The notes under the pieces were generated by a model, which had not been told where the DNA came from, did not search any database, and saw nothing but the letters and a program-made list of their open reading frames with translations. DNA of 64,000 bases from Actinoallomurus iriomotensis. GTDB taxonomy: Bacteria; Actinomycetota; Actinomycetes; Streptosporangiales; Streptosporangiaceae. Position 1 is the stretch's first letter, and each line of letters opens with the position of its first letter. Both the position numbers and the translations under genes were made by a program. This document shows positions 7,632 through 16,812 of the stretch, one piece after another. The stretch is from positions 1 to 64,000 of the forward strand of contig NZ_BSTJ01000014.1 of NCBI RefSeq assembly GCF_030269445.1, written 5' to 3'.

Positions 7632-8729
7632 GTGTGGCGCCCACGCGTGAGGTCGTGGGCGGCGCACTGGACCTGGCTCGCTCCGATACTCGCGGTCGCC
7701 GTGCTGTCCCTCGTCTGGGGACGCGCCGTGTCACCGGCGGTCGCCATCGGGGTGGGGGTGGTCCTGGCCGTCTCGGTCCTGGCGGCCGTGCATCACGCGG
7801 AGGTCGTGTCGCATCGCGTCGGTGAGCCGTTCGGCTCGCTGGTCCTCGCGGTCGCCGTCACGGTGATCGAGGTGGCGCTGATCGTGGCACTGATGATCTC
7901 CGGGGGCAGGAAGACGGAGTCACTCGCCCGCGACACGGTGTTCGCCGCCGTGATGATCACCTGTAACGGCATCGTGGGCATCGCCCTGGTGATCGGGACC
8001 GTACGCCACCGGGTGGTGGCGTTCAACGCGGAGGGCATCGGCGCCGCGCTGGCCACGGTCGCGGCGCTCGCGACGCTCAGCCTGGCGCTGCCGACGTTCA
8101 CCACCACCCGTCCCGGCCCGACGGCCAGCCCGGGCCAGCTCGCCTTCGCGGCGGTGGCCTCCCTGGCGCTGTACGCCCTGTTCGTGCTGACCCAGACCGT
8201 CCGCCATCGCGACTACTTCCTGCCCCCGCAGGACGCCGCGACGGGCGCCGAAGAGCACCTCGCCCGTCCCTCGGCGCGCCGTACGCTGTCGAGCATCGTG
8301 CTGCTGCTGGTGGCCCTGGTGGCGGTGGTGGGACTGGCCAAGGCGGTGTCGCCGGCGATCGAGTCCGCGCTCGCGGCGGCCGGCCTTCCGCAGAAAGTGG
8401 TGGGCGTCGTCATCGCGCTGCTCGTGCTGCTGCCCGAGACCATCGCCGCGGTACGCGCGGCGTACCGCGACCGCATCCAGATCAGCCTCAACCTCGCCCT
8501 CGGGTCGGCGATGGCCAGCATCGGGCTCACCATCCCGGCCATCGCGATGGCCGGGATCTGGCTGAGCGGACCTCTCGTCCTCGGTCTGGGCCCCACGCAC
8601 CTGATCCTGCTGGGGCTCACGGTCGCGGTCGCGACCCTGACCGTGGTGCCGGGCCGCGCGACCCTCCTCCAGGGCGGCGTGCACCTGACCGTGTTCGCCG
8701 CCTTCCTCGCTCTCGCGATCAGCCCGTGA
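7632..8729 (+). CDS. chaA: Calcium/sodium:proton antiporter, CaCA family
   Basis: 365 residues, about ten membrane helices in two homologous halves. The first alpha-repeat GEPFGSLVLAVAVTVIEVAL and the second LLPETIAAVRAAYRDRIQISLN carry the conserved acidic residues of ChaA-type cation/proton exchangers. The protein would extrude Ca2+ or Na+/K+ against protons across the plasma membrane. GTG at 7632 is used; nearby GTGs make the exact start uncertain by a few residues. It stands alone: 145 bp separate it from the preceding gene, and a strong hairpin follows the stop. Confidence 0.88.
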   Translation: MWRPRVRSWAAHWTWLAPILAVAVLSLVWGRAVSPAVAIGVGVVLAVSVLAAVHHAEVVSHRVGEPFGSLVLAVAVTVIEVALIVALMISGGRKTESLARDTVFAAVMITCNGIVGIALVIGTVRHRVVAFNAEGIGAALATVAALATLSLALPTFTTTRPGPTASPGQLAFAAVASLALYALFVLTQTVRHRDYFLPPQDAATGAEEHLARPSARRTLSSIVLLLVALVAVVGLAKAVSPAIESALAAAGLPQKVVGVVIALLVLLPETIAAVRAAYRDRIQISLNLALGSAMASIGLTIPAIAMAGIWLSGPLVLGLGPTHLILLGLTVAVATLTVVPGRATLLQGGVHLTVFAAFLALAISP

Positions 8730-8738
8730 ACCACGGTG

Positions 8739-8765
8739 CCGGGCCCCGGCGGTGCCGGGGCCCGG
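8739..8765. terminator. Bidirectional hairpin terminator
   Basis: Perfect 12-bp inverted repeat (CCGGGCCCCGGC / GCCGGGGCCCGG) with a 3-nt loop between the convergent antiporter (stop 8729) and lipase (stop 8784) genes; it can serve both. Confidence 0.85.
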
Positions 8766-8783
8766 GCTCTCACGGGGGCGGGG

Positions 8784-9464
8784 TCAGGTCGACAGGAACG
8801 TGCGCACCGCGGTGAGGGTCACCGTGTCGGTCAGGTACCCGATGTGGGTCTGGCACGCCACGTTGTTGTTCGTCGCGCCGTTCAGCTCGGTGCTGGTGTA
8901 GGGAATGATCACGCCGTCACACGCGGAGTACCAAGTCGCGTACTTCGTGTTGCCCGGCGTCTCGTCGCCCGAGGTCACGGTCTGGATGAACGACGAGCCC
9001 GGGTACATCTCCTGGCACGAGGGGTTGGTCAGGCAGGCGCCGGCGTACGTCGTGCCGTGGTTGGCGCCGGCGATGGAGGCGAGGTGCCGCACGTACGGCT
9101 GGCCGCCGAGCTCCTTGATGTACCAGTCGCTCACCAGTCCGCCCATGGAGTGGTTCACGATGTCGACCTGGGAGGCTCCCGTCTGGGCCAGGACCTGCTG
9201 AACGTACGTCGCCAGCCCGGCGGCGCTGGTCTTGTTGGACTGGGCCCAGTTGTACTGGTAGGCGAACATCTCGTTGGTGCTGTAGCCGCCCGCCGCGAAG
9301 ACCGCCTCGGCGGTGGTCCAGTTGGACGCGCTGCCGGTGTAGCCGTGGACGAAGACGACGGGCACGTGGGTGGCGGCGTTCGCGGTGCCCGTCTGCCCTG
9401 CGGACAGCAGGCAGGCGACGGCGGCGAGAACGGCCGCGAGGAAGGTGCCGAGCGATCGGCGCAT
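8784..9464 (-). CDS. Secreted triacylglycerol lipase (alpha/beta hydrolase)
   Basis: 226 residues. A classical Sec signal peptide (RR start, hydrophobic core, ANA-A cleavage near residue 30) is followed by VVFVHGYTG with the oxyanion HG, the nucleophile elbow NHSMGG (Ser106), and a plausible Asp183 (SACDGVIIP) and His207 (CQTHIGYL). This is the arrangement of small Streptomyces/Bacillus-type esterases and lipases (class 2 lipase). Several cysteines suggest disulfides outside the cell. ATG at 9464 is preceded by GGAGG. It stands alone, convergent with the antiporter gene and downstream of the LAL regulator on the same strand. Confidence 0.9.
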   Translation of the reverse strand: MRRSLGTFLAAVLAAVACLLSAGQTGTANAATHVPVVFVHGYTGSASNWTTAEAVFAAGGYSTNEMFAYQYNWAQSNKTSAAGLATYVQQVLAQTGASQVDIVNHSMGGLVSDWYIKELGGQPYVRHLASIAGANHGTTYAGACLTNPSCQEMYPGSSFIQTVTSGDETPGNTKYATWYSACDGVIIPYTSTELNGATNNNVACQTHIGYLTDTVTLTAVRTFLST

Positions 9465-9556
9465 GGTTCCCTCCTGGCTGGGGGACTGGGACGGATGGCC
9501 GAAGTCTCATCCGGCGCCCGGCGCGGCGCATCGGCGAAATCACCAGTCCGAGGGGC

Positions 9557-12367
9557 TCAGCTGAAGAACCGCGCCAGTTCCACGCGGGAGCGGATGCCGA
9601 GCCGTACGAAGACGTTCCGCAGGTGGTGGTCGACGGTGCGGTGGCTGAGGAACAGCCGCGCCGCGATCTCCCGGTTGGTGGCGCCCTCGGCGGCCAGCCG
9701 GGCGATCTGGTGCTGTTGCGTGGTGAGTTCCTCGGCTCCCTTGGGCACCGAGGCCGGGGCGGTCTCCCCCGCCGCGCGCAGTTCGGCGCGCGCGCTCTCG
9801 GTCCAGTGCTCCGCCTCGTAGTACTCGAAGATCTGCAGGGCGTTGCGCAGGTGTTCGCGGGCCGCGCGCGGCTTGCGCCCGCGGCGCAGCCGACGCCCGT
9901 ACAGCAGCTCCGTCCGCGCCATCTCGAACGCCGAGTCGCCGCGCTGGTGCAGCCGGAGCGCCTCGCGGAAGTGCTCGTCCGCCTCGGCGTCGTCCCCGGC
10001 CAGCAGCGCGTGGCAGCGGTGGGACAGGGCGAGGCGTACGGCGTTGCGCGTGCTGGCGGCCCACCGGTCGAAGACCTCCAGCGCCTGCCGCGCGCCCGTC
10101 CTCTCGTCGCAGCGGACCGCGGCCTCCACGAAGTGCGGGGTCGCCATCACGTGCACGACCGGATGGGCGTGCCAGGTCCGGGCCATGAGCGAGTCGGAGC
10201 GAGCGAATCGACAAGCACGCGCTCCGGGCCACTCCTCCGACGAAGGAGGGCTCATGAGCCGGAGGCGCCCCGCGGCGTCCGCCGGACGTTCCTCGATCAG
10301 CTCCAGGCAGGCGAGCGCCCAGGTGGTGAACGCGCCCGGCCGGGCGAGCACGCGCCGGGCCGCCGCGTCCGACACGGCGTCGAGGCGTACGCGGGCGGTG
10401 TCCTTGTCGCCCTGGAGCGCGGCGAGCAGCGCCATCGTCGCGAGATGGTCGATCGCGTGGTTCTCCTGACCGGCGGCGCGGGCCAGCCGGAGGCCTTCCA
10501 TGGAGTGCGCCGTGGCGGAGGGATAGCGGCCGAGCCACAGATCGGCGAGGGCGAGGTAGGCCAGCGCCCACGGCTTCACGGCGGCGTCCGGGCCGATGCT
10601 GAGCCGGACCGCCTCACCGGCCAGCTCGTGCGTCCGCTGGTCGTCGCCGAGCATCTGCGCCGCCATGCCCGCCCACACCTTGGCCGCGCAGTCGTCCGTC
10701 GCGTCCGCCAGCCGTACCGTACGGCGCAGCGGCTCGACCGCCTCCTGATGGCGGCCGCGGTAGGTCGCGGACATGCCCTCGAAATGGGCGAAGAGCAGCT
10801 CGGTGTCGGGCGGCTCGTGCCGGCCGCGCAGGGCCGCGGCGCGCTCCGCGATCGCCAGGTACCGGCGCAGGTCACCGTTCAGGCAACTCGCCTCGCCCGC
10901 GTACGCCAGCGCCACCACCGCGCTGCGGCGGTCGTGACCGGCCAGCCGGTCCGCCGCGTCGAGGAGCAGCCGACGGCCGGCGGCCGGCCGGCCGTCGCGC
11001 AGCTCGATCTCGCCGCGCAGCAGGTCGGCGCGGCCGCGGAGCGGTCCCTGCCGCGCCGCGGGCGCGAGCCGCCGGACCAGGGAGCGTGCGCGCCTGCTCC
11101 GCCCGGCCAGCCACGCGTCCGTCGCCGCCGCGAGCAGTACGTTCGCCTGCTCGTCCGGGTCGCGGGTCAGAGTCGCGGCCCGCTGCCAGGCGCGCGAGGA
11201 GTCGGTGTACCGCCCGGCCGCGCCGGCCTCGGCCGCCGCCGCGCACAGCTCGGCGGCGAGCGCGTCGTTCGCCTCGCAGGCCAGCGCGGCCCGGTGCCAG
11301 ACCCGCCGGGCCCGCTGCCGGTCGTCGTCGAGCACGCTCGCCAGCAGCTCGTGCACGGCGTTCCGCTCGCACAGGGGCGCGTCGGCGTACAGGGCGCCGC
11401 GGATCACCGGGCTCGGCACCGTGATCGACTCGCCGTCCACCCGTACCAGCCCCCATGCGCGTACCGCCTCCAGCTCGCGCAGGTCCAGGCGGGCGACCGC
11501 GGCGGCCCTGGTCAGCGTCCGGCCGTCGAGACGATCGTCGGCGACGGCGAGCAGCGCCAGCCGGCGCGCGTCGGGCGACAGGCGGAAGAACCTCCGCCGG
11601 TACACGGCCCGCAGCCGGCTCCCCGGCGGCAGCGTCTCCGGAGGCGGTTCGTCCCCGGAGAGCTGGCCGGGCGTCAGCGCCGCGGCCATCTCGACGAGCG
11701 CGAGCGGGTTGCCTCCGGTCAGCTCGGTCAGCCCCGCCGCCAGGTCCTCGGTGACGCCGATGAGGCACCGGTCGGCGAGGACCTGCGTGCTCGCGGTCTC
11801 ATCCAGCGGCGGCAGCGGCAGCCGGGGAATCCCGGCGAGCCGGTCGCGCTCGGGCGTGGTCACGTGCTCGTTGTGCGCGGCGAACAGCATCACCACCGGC
11901 GCGTCACCGAGCCGGCGCGCGGCGAACGCCATCGCGTCGAGCGACGGGCGGTCGAGCCAGTGCACGTCGTCGATCCAGCACAGGAGGGGCCCGTCGCCTG
12001 CGGCCCGGGCCAGCAGGGCGTGCACGGCGGTGCAGAGCGTGAACGCGTCGGCGGTGCCGTCCCCGTCGAACACGCGGCGAAGCACCTCGGCCTGACGGCC
12101 GGGCAGGCACCCGATCCGGTCCGCGACGGGCCCGAGCAGGCGATGCAGCCCGGCGAGCGCGAGCGACGACTCCTGCCGGATCCCGCGGATACCGAGCGTC
12201 CGAAGGTCCGGGCCTGCCCGGTGGACGGCCCATTCGAGCAGGGCGGTCTTCCCCATGCCGGGCTCGGCCAGGACGGAGAGCGCCCCACCCCGCCCGGCCC
12301 GGGCCCTTGCGAGCAGGTCCTCCAGTACGGCGAGTTGGTCGTCACGACCACGCAAGACAACGGACAC
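9557..12367 (-). CDS. LAL-type LuxR family transcriptional regulator
   Basis: 936 residues, the usual size for large ATP-binding LuxR regulators. The N-terminal ATPase has GRDDQ near the start, Walker A AEPGMGKT (about 34-41) and Walker B-like LLCWIDDVHWLD. A long middle of tetratricopeptide-like helices follows, and the C-terminal LuxR helix-turn-helix (about 870-936) carries ATNREIAARLFLSHRTVDHH. Such proteins couple ATP and ligand or maltose/polyketide-type signals to activation of carbon-use or secondary-metabolite genes. Start GTG at 12367. No pathway cluster is adjacent on the same strand except the lipase, so the target is unknown; local control of the lipase is possible. Confidence 0.92.
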   Translation of the reverse strand: MSVVLRGRDDQLAVLEDLLARARAGRGGALSVLAEPGMGKTALLEWAVHRAGPDLRTLGIRGIRQESSLALAGLHRLLGPVADRIGCLPGRQAEVLRRVFDGDGTADAFTLCTAVHALLARAAGDGPLLCWIDDVHWLDRPSLDAMAFAARRLGDAPVVMLFAAHNEHVTTPERDRLAGIPRLPLPPLDETASTQVLADRCLIGVTEDLAAGLTELTGGNPLALVEMAAALTPGQLSGDEPPPETLPPGSRLRAVYRRRFFRLSPDARRLALLAVADDRLDGRTLTRAAAVARLDLRELEAVRAWGLVRVDGESITVPSPVIRGALYADAPLCERNAVHELLASVLDDDRQRARRVWHRAALACEANDALAAELCAAAAEAGAAGRYTDSSRAWQRAATLTRDPDEQANVLLAAATDAWLAGRSRRARSLVRRLAPAARQGPLRGRADLLRGEIELRDGRPAAGRRLLLDAADRLAGHDRRSAVVALAYAGEASCLNGDLRRYLAIAERAAALRGRHEPPDTELLFAHFEGMSATYRGRHQEAVEPLRRTVRLADATDDCAAKVWAGMAAQMLGDDQRTHELAGEAVRLSIGPDAAVKPWALAYLALADLWLGRYPSATAHSMEGLRLARAAGQENHAIDHLATMALLAALQGDKDTARVRLDAVSDAAARRVLARPGAFTTWALACLELIEERPADAAGRLRLMSPPSSEEWPGARACRFARSDSLMARTWHAHPVVHVMATPHFVEAAVRCDERTGARQALEVFDRWAASTRNAVRLALSHRCHALLAGDDAEADEHFREALRLHQRGDSAFEMARTELLYGRRLRRGRKPRAAREHLRNALQIFEYYEAEHWTESARAELRAAGETAPASVPKGAEELTTQQHQIARLAAEGATNREIAARLFLSHRTVDHHLRNVFVRLGIRSRVELARFFS

Positions 12368-12483
12368 ATCGCCAGTTTTACTCGCCAGTAATGAAAGGCA
12401 AGGTGCGGATGTCAGGCAAGTCCGGTAACGGCCAGCCGAGCGCGGACGTCACCTCGCCGGCCGCGCCCGACCACCCCGAAAGG

Positions 12484-13401
12484 TCAGTCGAAGATCTCCG
12501 CCGCCGTGGAGACGACGGCCGCGCGCTCAGCCAGCTCCTCCAGCTGAGCAAGGTCACCGCACCCGATGATGCGAGCGCGGACGTCAGGCGAAACACAGAC
12601 ACCACGCGCCGACAGCACCTTCAAGATGGTCTTGGCCACCGCCTCGACCGCCCCCTCGGCCTTACCCTCCGCCTTGCCCTCCGCCTTGCCCTCCGCCTTG
12701 CCTTTGGCTTCGCCTTCGCCGAAGTAGTGGCGGGCGAACTCGCTCTGGTACTCGTAGTTCTTGAGCTTCATCAGCGTCTCCAGGTAGTGCTGGGCGGCCT
12801 GCGGAAGCACTGCCGATACAACATCATGGTAGAGCGCCCGGTGATCGTCATCGAGCACTCCGTAAGCGTCGACGAGCGGCTCAAGGGTCTTTTCCCCGCC
12901 CGGTCGGGCGCCATGCGCCAGGGCCGACAGCACGGCGAGTTCCGGGGTGCGGACGGCCTCTTCCGGCTCGACCACCTGGGGGATCTGCTCGGGGCCGAGA
13001 ACGATCGGTTTCAGCGTCATTCCCGGATGGCCGAGATCGATCGTGCGTGAGGCCCACGCCGCGGTGGCGCGCGCGGGGCAGACCACCAGCAGCTTGACCG
13101 GGCACTTCAGGCGATACCGCAGACCCATGAGATAGAACGGCCAGCTGTAGGGCTTGTCCTCATCATCGCGGCCCTGGACTTCGACGATCACGGCGAAGCT
13201 CCTCTTCGCCTCCCAGTACTCGACCACCGCGTCGGCGCGTAACTCGGCGAGCCGATCGTCCGTGACGCTCTCGGATCTGAGCCGGGCCTCACGGTAGCGA
13301 GGAAGGGAAAGGCCGAGTGCGCCACCGACGATCTCGGCGGCCAGCTCTGGGCGGCTGCGAAACATCTCGCAGATAACCTCATGCTTACTTGAGGGGGGCA
13401 T
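12484..13401 (-). CDS. Rpn-family PD-(D/E)XK nuclease-like protein with KAEG repeats
   Basis: 305 residues from ATG 13401 (a TTG two codons upstream is also possible). The N-terminal half reads as the Rpn/YhgA-like nuclease fold: Asp59 (ADAVVEYW) and Glu76-x-Gln78 (FAVIVEVQ) form the D...ExQ motif, and PYSWPFYLMGLR follows, as in this family. Residues about 230-250 contain a run of KAEG tetrapeptides (GEAKGKAEGKAEG). The C-terminal helical region has ARIIGCGDLAQLEELAERA. Rpn proteins promote RecA-independent recombination or act in phage-type conflict; the function here is unproven. The gene is isolated. Confidence 0.75.
   Translation of the reverse strand: MPPSSKHEVICEMFRSRPELAAEIVGGALGLSLPRYREARLRSESVTDDRLAELRADAVVEYWEAKRSFAVIVEVQGRDDEDKPYSWPFYLMGLRYRLKCPVKLLVVCPARATAAWASRTIDLGHPGMTLKPIVLGPEQIPQVVEPEEAVRTPELAVLSALAHGARPGGEKTLEPLVDAYGVLDDDHRALYHDVVSAVLPQAAQHYLETLMKLKNYEYQSEFARHYFGEGEAKGKAEGKAEGKAEGKAEGAVEAVAKTILKVLSARGVCVSPDVRARIIGCGDLAQLEELAERAAVVSTAAEIFD
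12655..12712 (-). repeat. 12-bp tandem coding repeats (KAEG)
   Basis: About four copies of a 12-bp unit (plus-strand CTTGCCCTCCGC) encode consecutive KAEG tetrapeptides in the Rpn-like gene. The array is slippage-prone and likely to vary in length between strains. Confidence 0.85.
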
Positions 13402-13877
13402 GAGCAAGGATACTAGCGGTAACCCAGTGACTACGCTAAGCGATGTGGAAAACCGTAATGCGGCGTCGACCGGGTCGAACGCAGGCGAGCCGCCGTACAG
13501 CGGAACCTGCCCCCTCGGCGATCATCCGCCCACATCGAGTGCGGGAACTCTGAGCGCGACGGAGGCCGACGGCCTCCCGAACCGTGTCAGGAGCGGTTGC
13601 TCGGGTGACGCGCCGAGCCTCAAGCCCGGCAGTGTCGGCGGCGAGGGCGGGAACGGGCTCCCCGGTTGCGGTCACCCGCTGGTCCGACAGCGGCAAGGGC
13701 GAAGACGGCGCGGCGGGCGGCGCCTTCAGCGCCTACCCCGGCGATGCCGGGCCCAACGGCTGCGTCGTTCTTCCCTGGTGAGCCGGGAAACGCCGGAGAA
13801 CCCGCTCAAGCGCTTCTCCCGTTCGCCGCGGCGGACGGGGTATGCCCTGAGCATGGAAAACGCACCCACCGGTTCAG
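13402..13877. other. 476-bp intergenic region, no convincing gene
   Basis: Between divergent Rpn-like and MFS genes. A plus-strand frame at 13584-13781 could encode 65 residues ending in a Gly/Asp-rich stretch (AAGGAFSAYPGDAGPNG), but I cannot connect it to a family and see no good ribosome binding site. The promoters of both flanking genes should lie here. Confidence 0.5.
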
Positions 13878-15284
13878 ATGATCATGCACCGGTGGGGCGA
13901 GGCGGGGAGACGGTGGCTCCTGCGGGCCGTGGGCGGTCCGGCCAGGTTGCGGGTGATCGCCATTCTCGCGTGCGTGCTGGCGCTCGACTCCGCGGACAAG
14001 GGCACGGTCGGCGCCCTCGGGCCGGAGCTCAAGCAGAGCCTCCACCTGTCCAACACCGAGCTCGGTTCACTGATCGCCGTCTCCTCCGCGATGGGCGGCC
14101 TCGCGGCGATCCCCGTCGGCATTCTCACCGACCGGGTCCGGCGGACCGGTCTGCTGGCCGTGAGCATCGCCGTCTGGAGCCTGGCGACGGTGGCCGGCGG
14201 GTTCGCCGGCTCGTTCGCCTGGCTGCTGCCGGCCCGGCTCGTGCTCGGGGCCGCCACCGCCACGGCGGGCCCGACGCTCGCGTCGCTGGTCGGCGACTAC
14301 TTCCCGTCCGCCGAACGCGCGCGGATCTACGGCTTCATCCTGAGCGGCGAGCTGCTCGGCGCGGGCGCCGGCCTGCTGGTCGGCGGGAATCTCGGCCGGG
14401 TGCTGGGCTGGCGATCGGCGTTCTGGGCGCTCGGCCTCACCGGCATCGCGCTCATCGTGGTGATCCGGCGGAAGCTGCCGGAACCGGCGCGCGGCGGTCA
14501 CCCCTCCGGCGTACGAGAGGGTGACGCGCGGCCGCCCGATCCGGCGCGGTCGGCGTTGCGCGACGGTTCCGTGGCGCCCGACCCCGCCCGTCTCCTCCGG
14601 CGCGACCCGGCGCGGATGTCGATCTGGGAGGTGACGCGGTACATCCTCGCGATCCCCACCAACGTCGTCCTGATCACCGCGTCGGCGATGGGCTACTTCT
14701 TCTACGCCGGGCTGCGAACGTTCGGGGTCGTCTTCGTCGAGCGGCAGTACCACCTCGCCCAGGGAACCCTCAGCGGCCTGGCCGTGCTCGTCGGCGCCGG
14801 GGCGCTGGCCGGTACGCTCGCCGGCGGGCGCATCGCCGATCGGCTCATCCGCCGCGGACGGATCGACGCCCGCCTGACCGTACCGGCGGCGGCGTTCCTC
14901 GTCTCCGCCGGCCTGTTCGTCCCGGCGCTGCTGACCGCGTCCGTGGCGATCGCCCTGCCTCTGTTCACGCTCGCGGCCGCCGCGCTGGCGGCGTCCAACC
15001 CCCCGGTGGACGCCGCCCGGCTCGACGTCGTCCCCTTCCGGCTCTGGGGGCGGGCGGAGAGCGTACGCACGGTTCTGCGGATGGCCGCCGAGTCCATCGC
15101 CCCGGTGACCTTCGGTTTCCTCGCCGACCTGCTGTCCACGGGGAAGGCGCTCAGCGCGACCGGGCTGCGGTGGGCGTTCCTCATCACCCTGGTGCCCCTG
15201 GTGGTGAGCGCCGGCATTCTCCTACTGGGCCGGCGGACCTATCCCCGCGACGTCGCCACGGCCCAGGCCGCCGGCGGGCTGTGA
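13878..15284 (+). CDS. MFS transporter
   Basis: 468 residues, twelve predicted membrane segments. The N-terminal half has the MFS signature after TM2 (GILTDRVRRTG) and the TM4 arginine motif (RLVLGAATATAGPTLASLVGDYFP), resembling sugar-phosphate/Spinster-like or efflux MFS proteins. A hydrophilic central loop (about 200-245, rich in Pro/Arg) separates the halves, and the second half has the matching GGRIADRLIRRG loop. The substrate is not predictable. ATG at 13878; an internal ATG two codons later is an alternative. Convergent with the small zinc-finger-like gene, 10 bp apart. Confidence 0.85.
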   Translation: MIMHRWGEAGRRWLLRAVGGPARLRVIAILACVLALDSADKGTVGALGPELKQSLHLSNTELGSLIAVSSAMGGLAAIPVGILTDRVRRTGLLAVSIAVWSLATVAGGFAGSFAWLLPARLVLGAATATAGPTLASLVGDYFPSAERARIYGFILSGELLGAGAGLLVGGNLGRVLGWRSAFWALGLTGIALIVVIRRKLPEPARGGHPSGVREGDARPPDPARSALRDGSVAPDPARLLRRDPARMSIWEVTRYILAIPTNVVLITASAMGYFFYAGLRTFGVVFVERQYHLAQGTLSGLAVLVGAGALAGTLAGGRIADRLIRRGRIDARLTVPAAAFLVSAGLFVPALLTASVAIALPLFTLAAAALAASNPPVDAARLDVVPFRLWGRAESVRTVLRMAAESIAPVTFGFLADLLSTGKALSATGLRWAFLITLVPLVVSAGILLLGRRTYPRDVATAQAAGGL

Positions 15285-15294
15285 CGCCGGCCGG

Positions 15295-15486
15295 TCAGAG
15301 CACGTGGGGACGGTGCCGCGACACGTCCGCGGCGTCCAGGAGTACGACGTCGCACTCGTCGCACACCCACACGCCGTCGGGCACGGCGAACCGATGACTC
15401 GCCGCGTCGTCACGCGCGCAGACGATGTGGTAGGCGCGACTGGTCCGGCGCGCCAACGACCGGCAGAAACTGGTCACTCTTGACAC
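15295..15486 (-). CDS. Small C2H2/zinc-ribbon-like protein
   Basis: 63 residues with a GTG start. The C-terminal half reads VWVCDECDVVLLDAADVSRHRPHVL: a CxxC pair followed 15-20 residues later by HxxxH-type histidines, a plausible small zinc site. An earlier Cys/His pair (YHIVCARDD) may add ligands. Short, but the codon use is coherent and no stronger frame overlaps it. Function unknown; a DNA- or protein-binding zinc finger is a guess. Confidence 0.5.
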   Translation of the reverse strand: MSRVTSFCRSLARRTSRAYHIVCARDDAASHRFAVPDGVWVCDECDVVLLDAADVSRHRPHVL

Positions 15487-15607
15487 TCTGTGCTCCCGCG
15501 GGGGGCCAACGACTCGGGCAGGCGTTGAGCCTAGCGGACACAGAAGTGGTCTTTGACCAGCGGTTCCTCTGCCGGCCGTACGGCGGGCCGGACGGTGCGG
15601 CGGCCGG

Positions 15608-16456
15608 CTACTGCCCGATCTTGAGGCCGGGCTGACCGTGCCGGTACTCCAGCGGGCGGGCCGCGCGGCCGGGGATCTTCTCCGCCATACCGCGGGTCCG
15701 GATCAGCGGCAGCATGGTGCGCCGGAAACTGCCCTCCAGCATGAGGGCCGCCGCGACGTACAGCGCGATCGCCGAGGCGATCACGAAGATCCAGCCCGCC
15801 ACGCGGACGGGCCAGGACAGGCCGGCGAAGAAGCCGGCGGCGCCGAACCCGCATGCCAGGGTCAGCGCTCCGAGCACGGCGGCCATGCCGAGGTTCTCGC
15901 CGAGCGCGGCGAGCGCGCACAGTCCGGTGATCGCGCACATGGCGATGAGCCAGAACGCGAACGCCGGATCGGCTGCTCCGATCCGCGGCGCGACCAGCAC
16001 CGTCGGGAACGCCAGGAGGGCCAGGATCAACAGCAGGCCGAAGCCGACCCAGAAGGCGCCCCACATCCCGTGCACCGCCGTGGCCAGGCCGTCGCGGGCG
16101 CGGTAGCTCCACCGTGCCGCCATGAACTGCGCCAGACCCGCGGTCAGCACGAACGGGTAGAGGGTCAGCGGTGTCAGGGCGGTGCCGTACCAGCGCGCCA
16201 TCCATGCGCCGACCATCATGGTCGCCGCCGCCAGCCCGAACAGGCCGAGGATCGAAGGTGCGGCGATCGGCTGCAGGAAGACCCGGCTGCGGTCGTGCCA
16301 GAACGAGAACTCCCGCTCATCGCTCTCGGCCTCGCCCGGCGGCGGGCGCATCGGTTCTCGCATCGGTTCCCGCATCGATTCTTCTCCGGGTCCCTCTGCC
16401 CTGGGCCCCGCTCCGGATGATCTGCCGAAGCCGTGACGCCCACGTGGTTCCGTCAT
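15608..16456 (-). CDS. GPR1/FUN34/YaaH family transporter-like protein
   Basis: 282 residues. The longer open frame is trimmed to ATG 16456, which is preceded by GGGGGAGG at ideal spacing. A hydrophilic N-terminus of about 60 residues with MREP repeats (REPMREPMRPPP) leads to six membrane segments. The first, FLQPIAAPSILGLFGLAAATM, fits the family signature for acetate/succinate uptake (SatP-like) proteins in their actinobacterial form. Likely role: a proton-coupled monocarboxylate or ammonium-related transporter in the plasma membrane. The exact substrate is unknown. Single-gene unit. Confidence 0.8.
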   Translation of the reverse strand: MTEPRGRHGFGRSSGAGPRAEGPGEESMREPMREPMRPPPGEAESDEREFSFWHDRSRVFLQPIAAPSILGLFGLAAATMMVGAWMARWYGTALTPLTLYPFVLTAGLAQFMAARWSYRARDGLATAVHGMWGAFWVGFGLLLILALLAFPTVLVAPRIGAADPAFAFWLIAMCAITGLCALAALGENLGMAAVLGALTLACGFGAAGFFAGLSWPVRVAGWIFVIASAIALYVAAALMLEGSFRRTMLPLIRTRGMAEKIPGRAARPLEYRHGQPGLKIGQ

Positions 16457-16812
16457 CGCATCCTCCCCCGTGATTGACGGATGCTTACCGGGCCCATTAC
16501 CGCAGCTCAATAGGTCCAAACGCGCCTTTAATATATTTTGCCGCCATCGCATCAATTAGCGCTTTTATCCCAAATGTTGCTATGGCCTCACCGGTGCCAG
16601 GATTCTCAGCGGTGTCGGATCAACAGCATGGCGGCGGCCGTAGCAGCACCTTCTGGGCGACCTCGGCGACCGTCCGTACGTCGGCGAGCTCCCGCTCGCG
16701 CTGCTGCCGGACCGCCCGGCCCGAATTATTCTTGCACTGTGCGGGAATCAACGGGCACGGGGCGGGAAGGGTCAGTAGTGAGCAGGCTCGATCACGAAAG
16801 GTGGTGTGCGCG
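16457..16812. other. Intergenic region with an AT-rich island
   Basis: 355 bp between divergent GPR1/YaaH and SPW genes. A strikingly AT-rich patch at about 16515-16585 (for example TTTAATATATTTTGCC) contrasts with the GC-rich surroundings and may hold promoters or mark a junction. The right part carries the PP2C/SpoIIE remnant listed separately. Confidence 0.6.
16625..16745 (-). pseudogene. Fragment of a PP2C/SpoIIE-type phosphatase
   Basis: On the minus strand this stretch encodes QRERELADVRTVAEVAQ followed by KVLLRPPP, then stops. That is the characteristic linker just before the SpoIIE phosphatase domain in actinobacterial PP2C proteins (usually ...VAEVAQRVLLRPLP). Neither the sensor domain before it nor the phosphatase domain after it is present, so this is a decayed scrap of a former gene. 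Family recognition is by sequence memory. Confidence 0.6.

Noticed and set aside
9623-12391. 922-residue plus-strand open frame
   Set aside because: Antisense shadow of the LAL regulator; Arg/Gly/Pro-rich, no domains.
13400-14524. 374-residue plus-strand open frame
   Set aside because: Overlaps the start of the MFS gene in another frame; no domain, Arg-rich second half.
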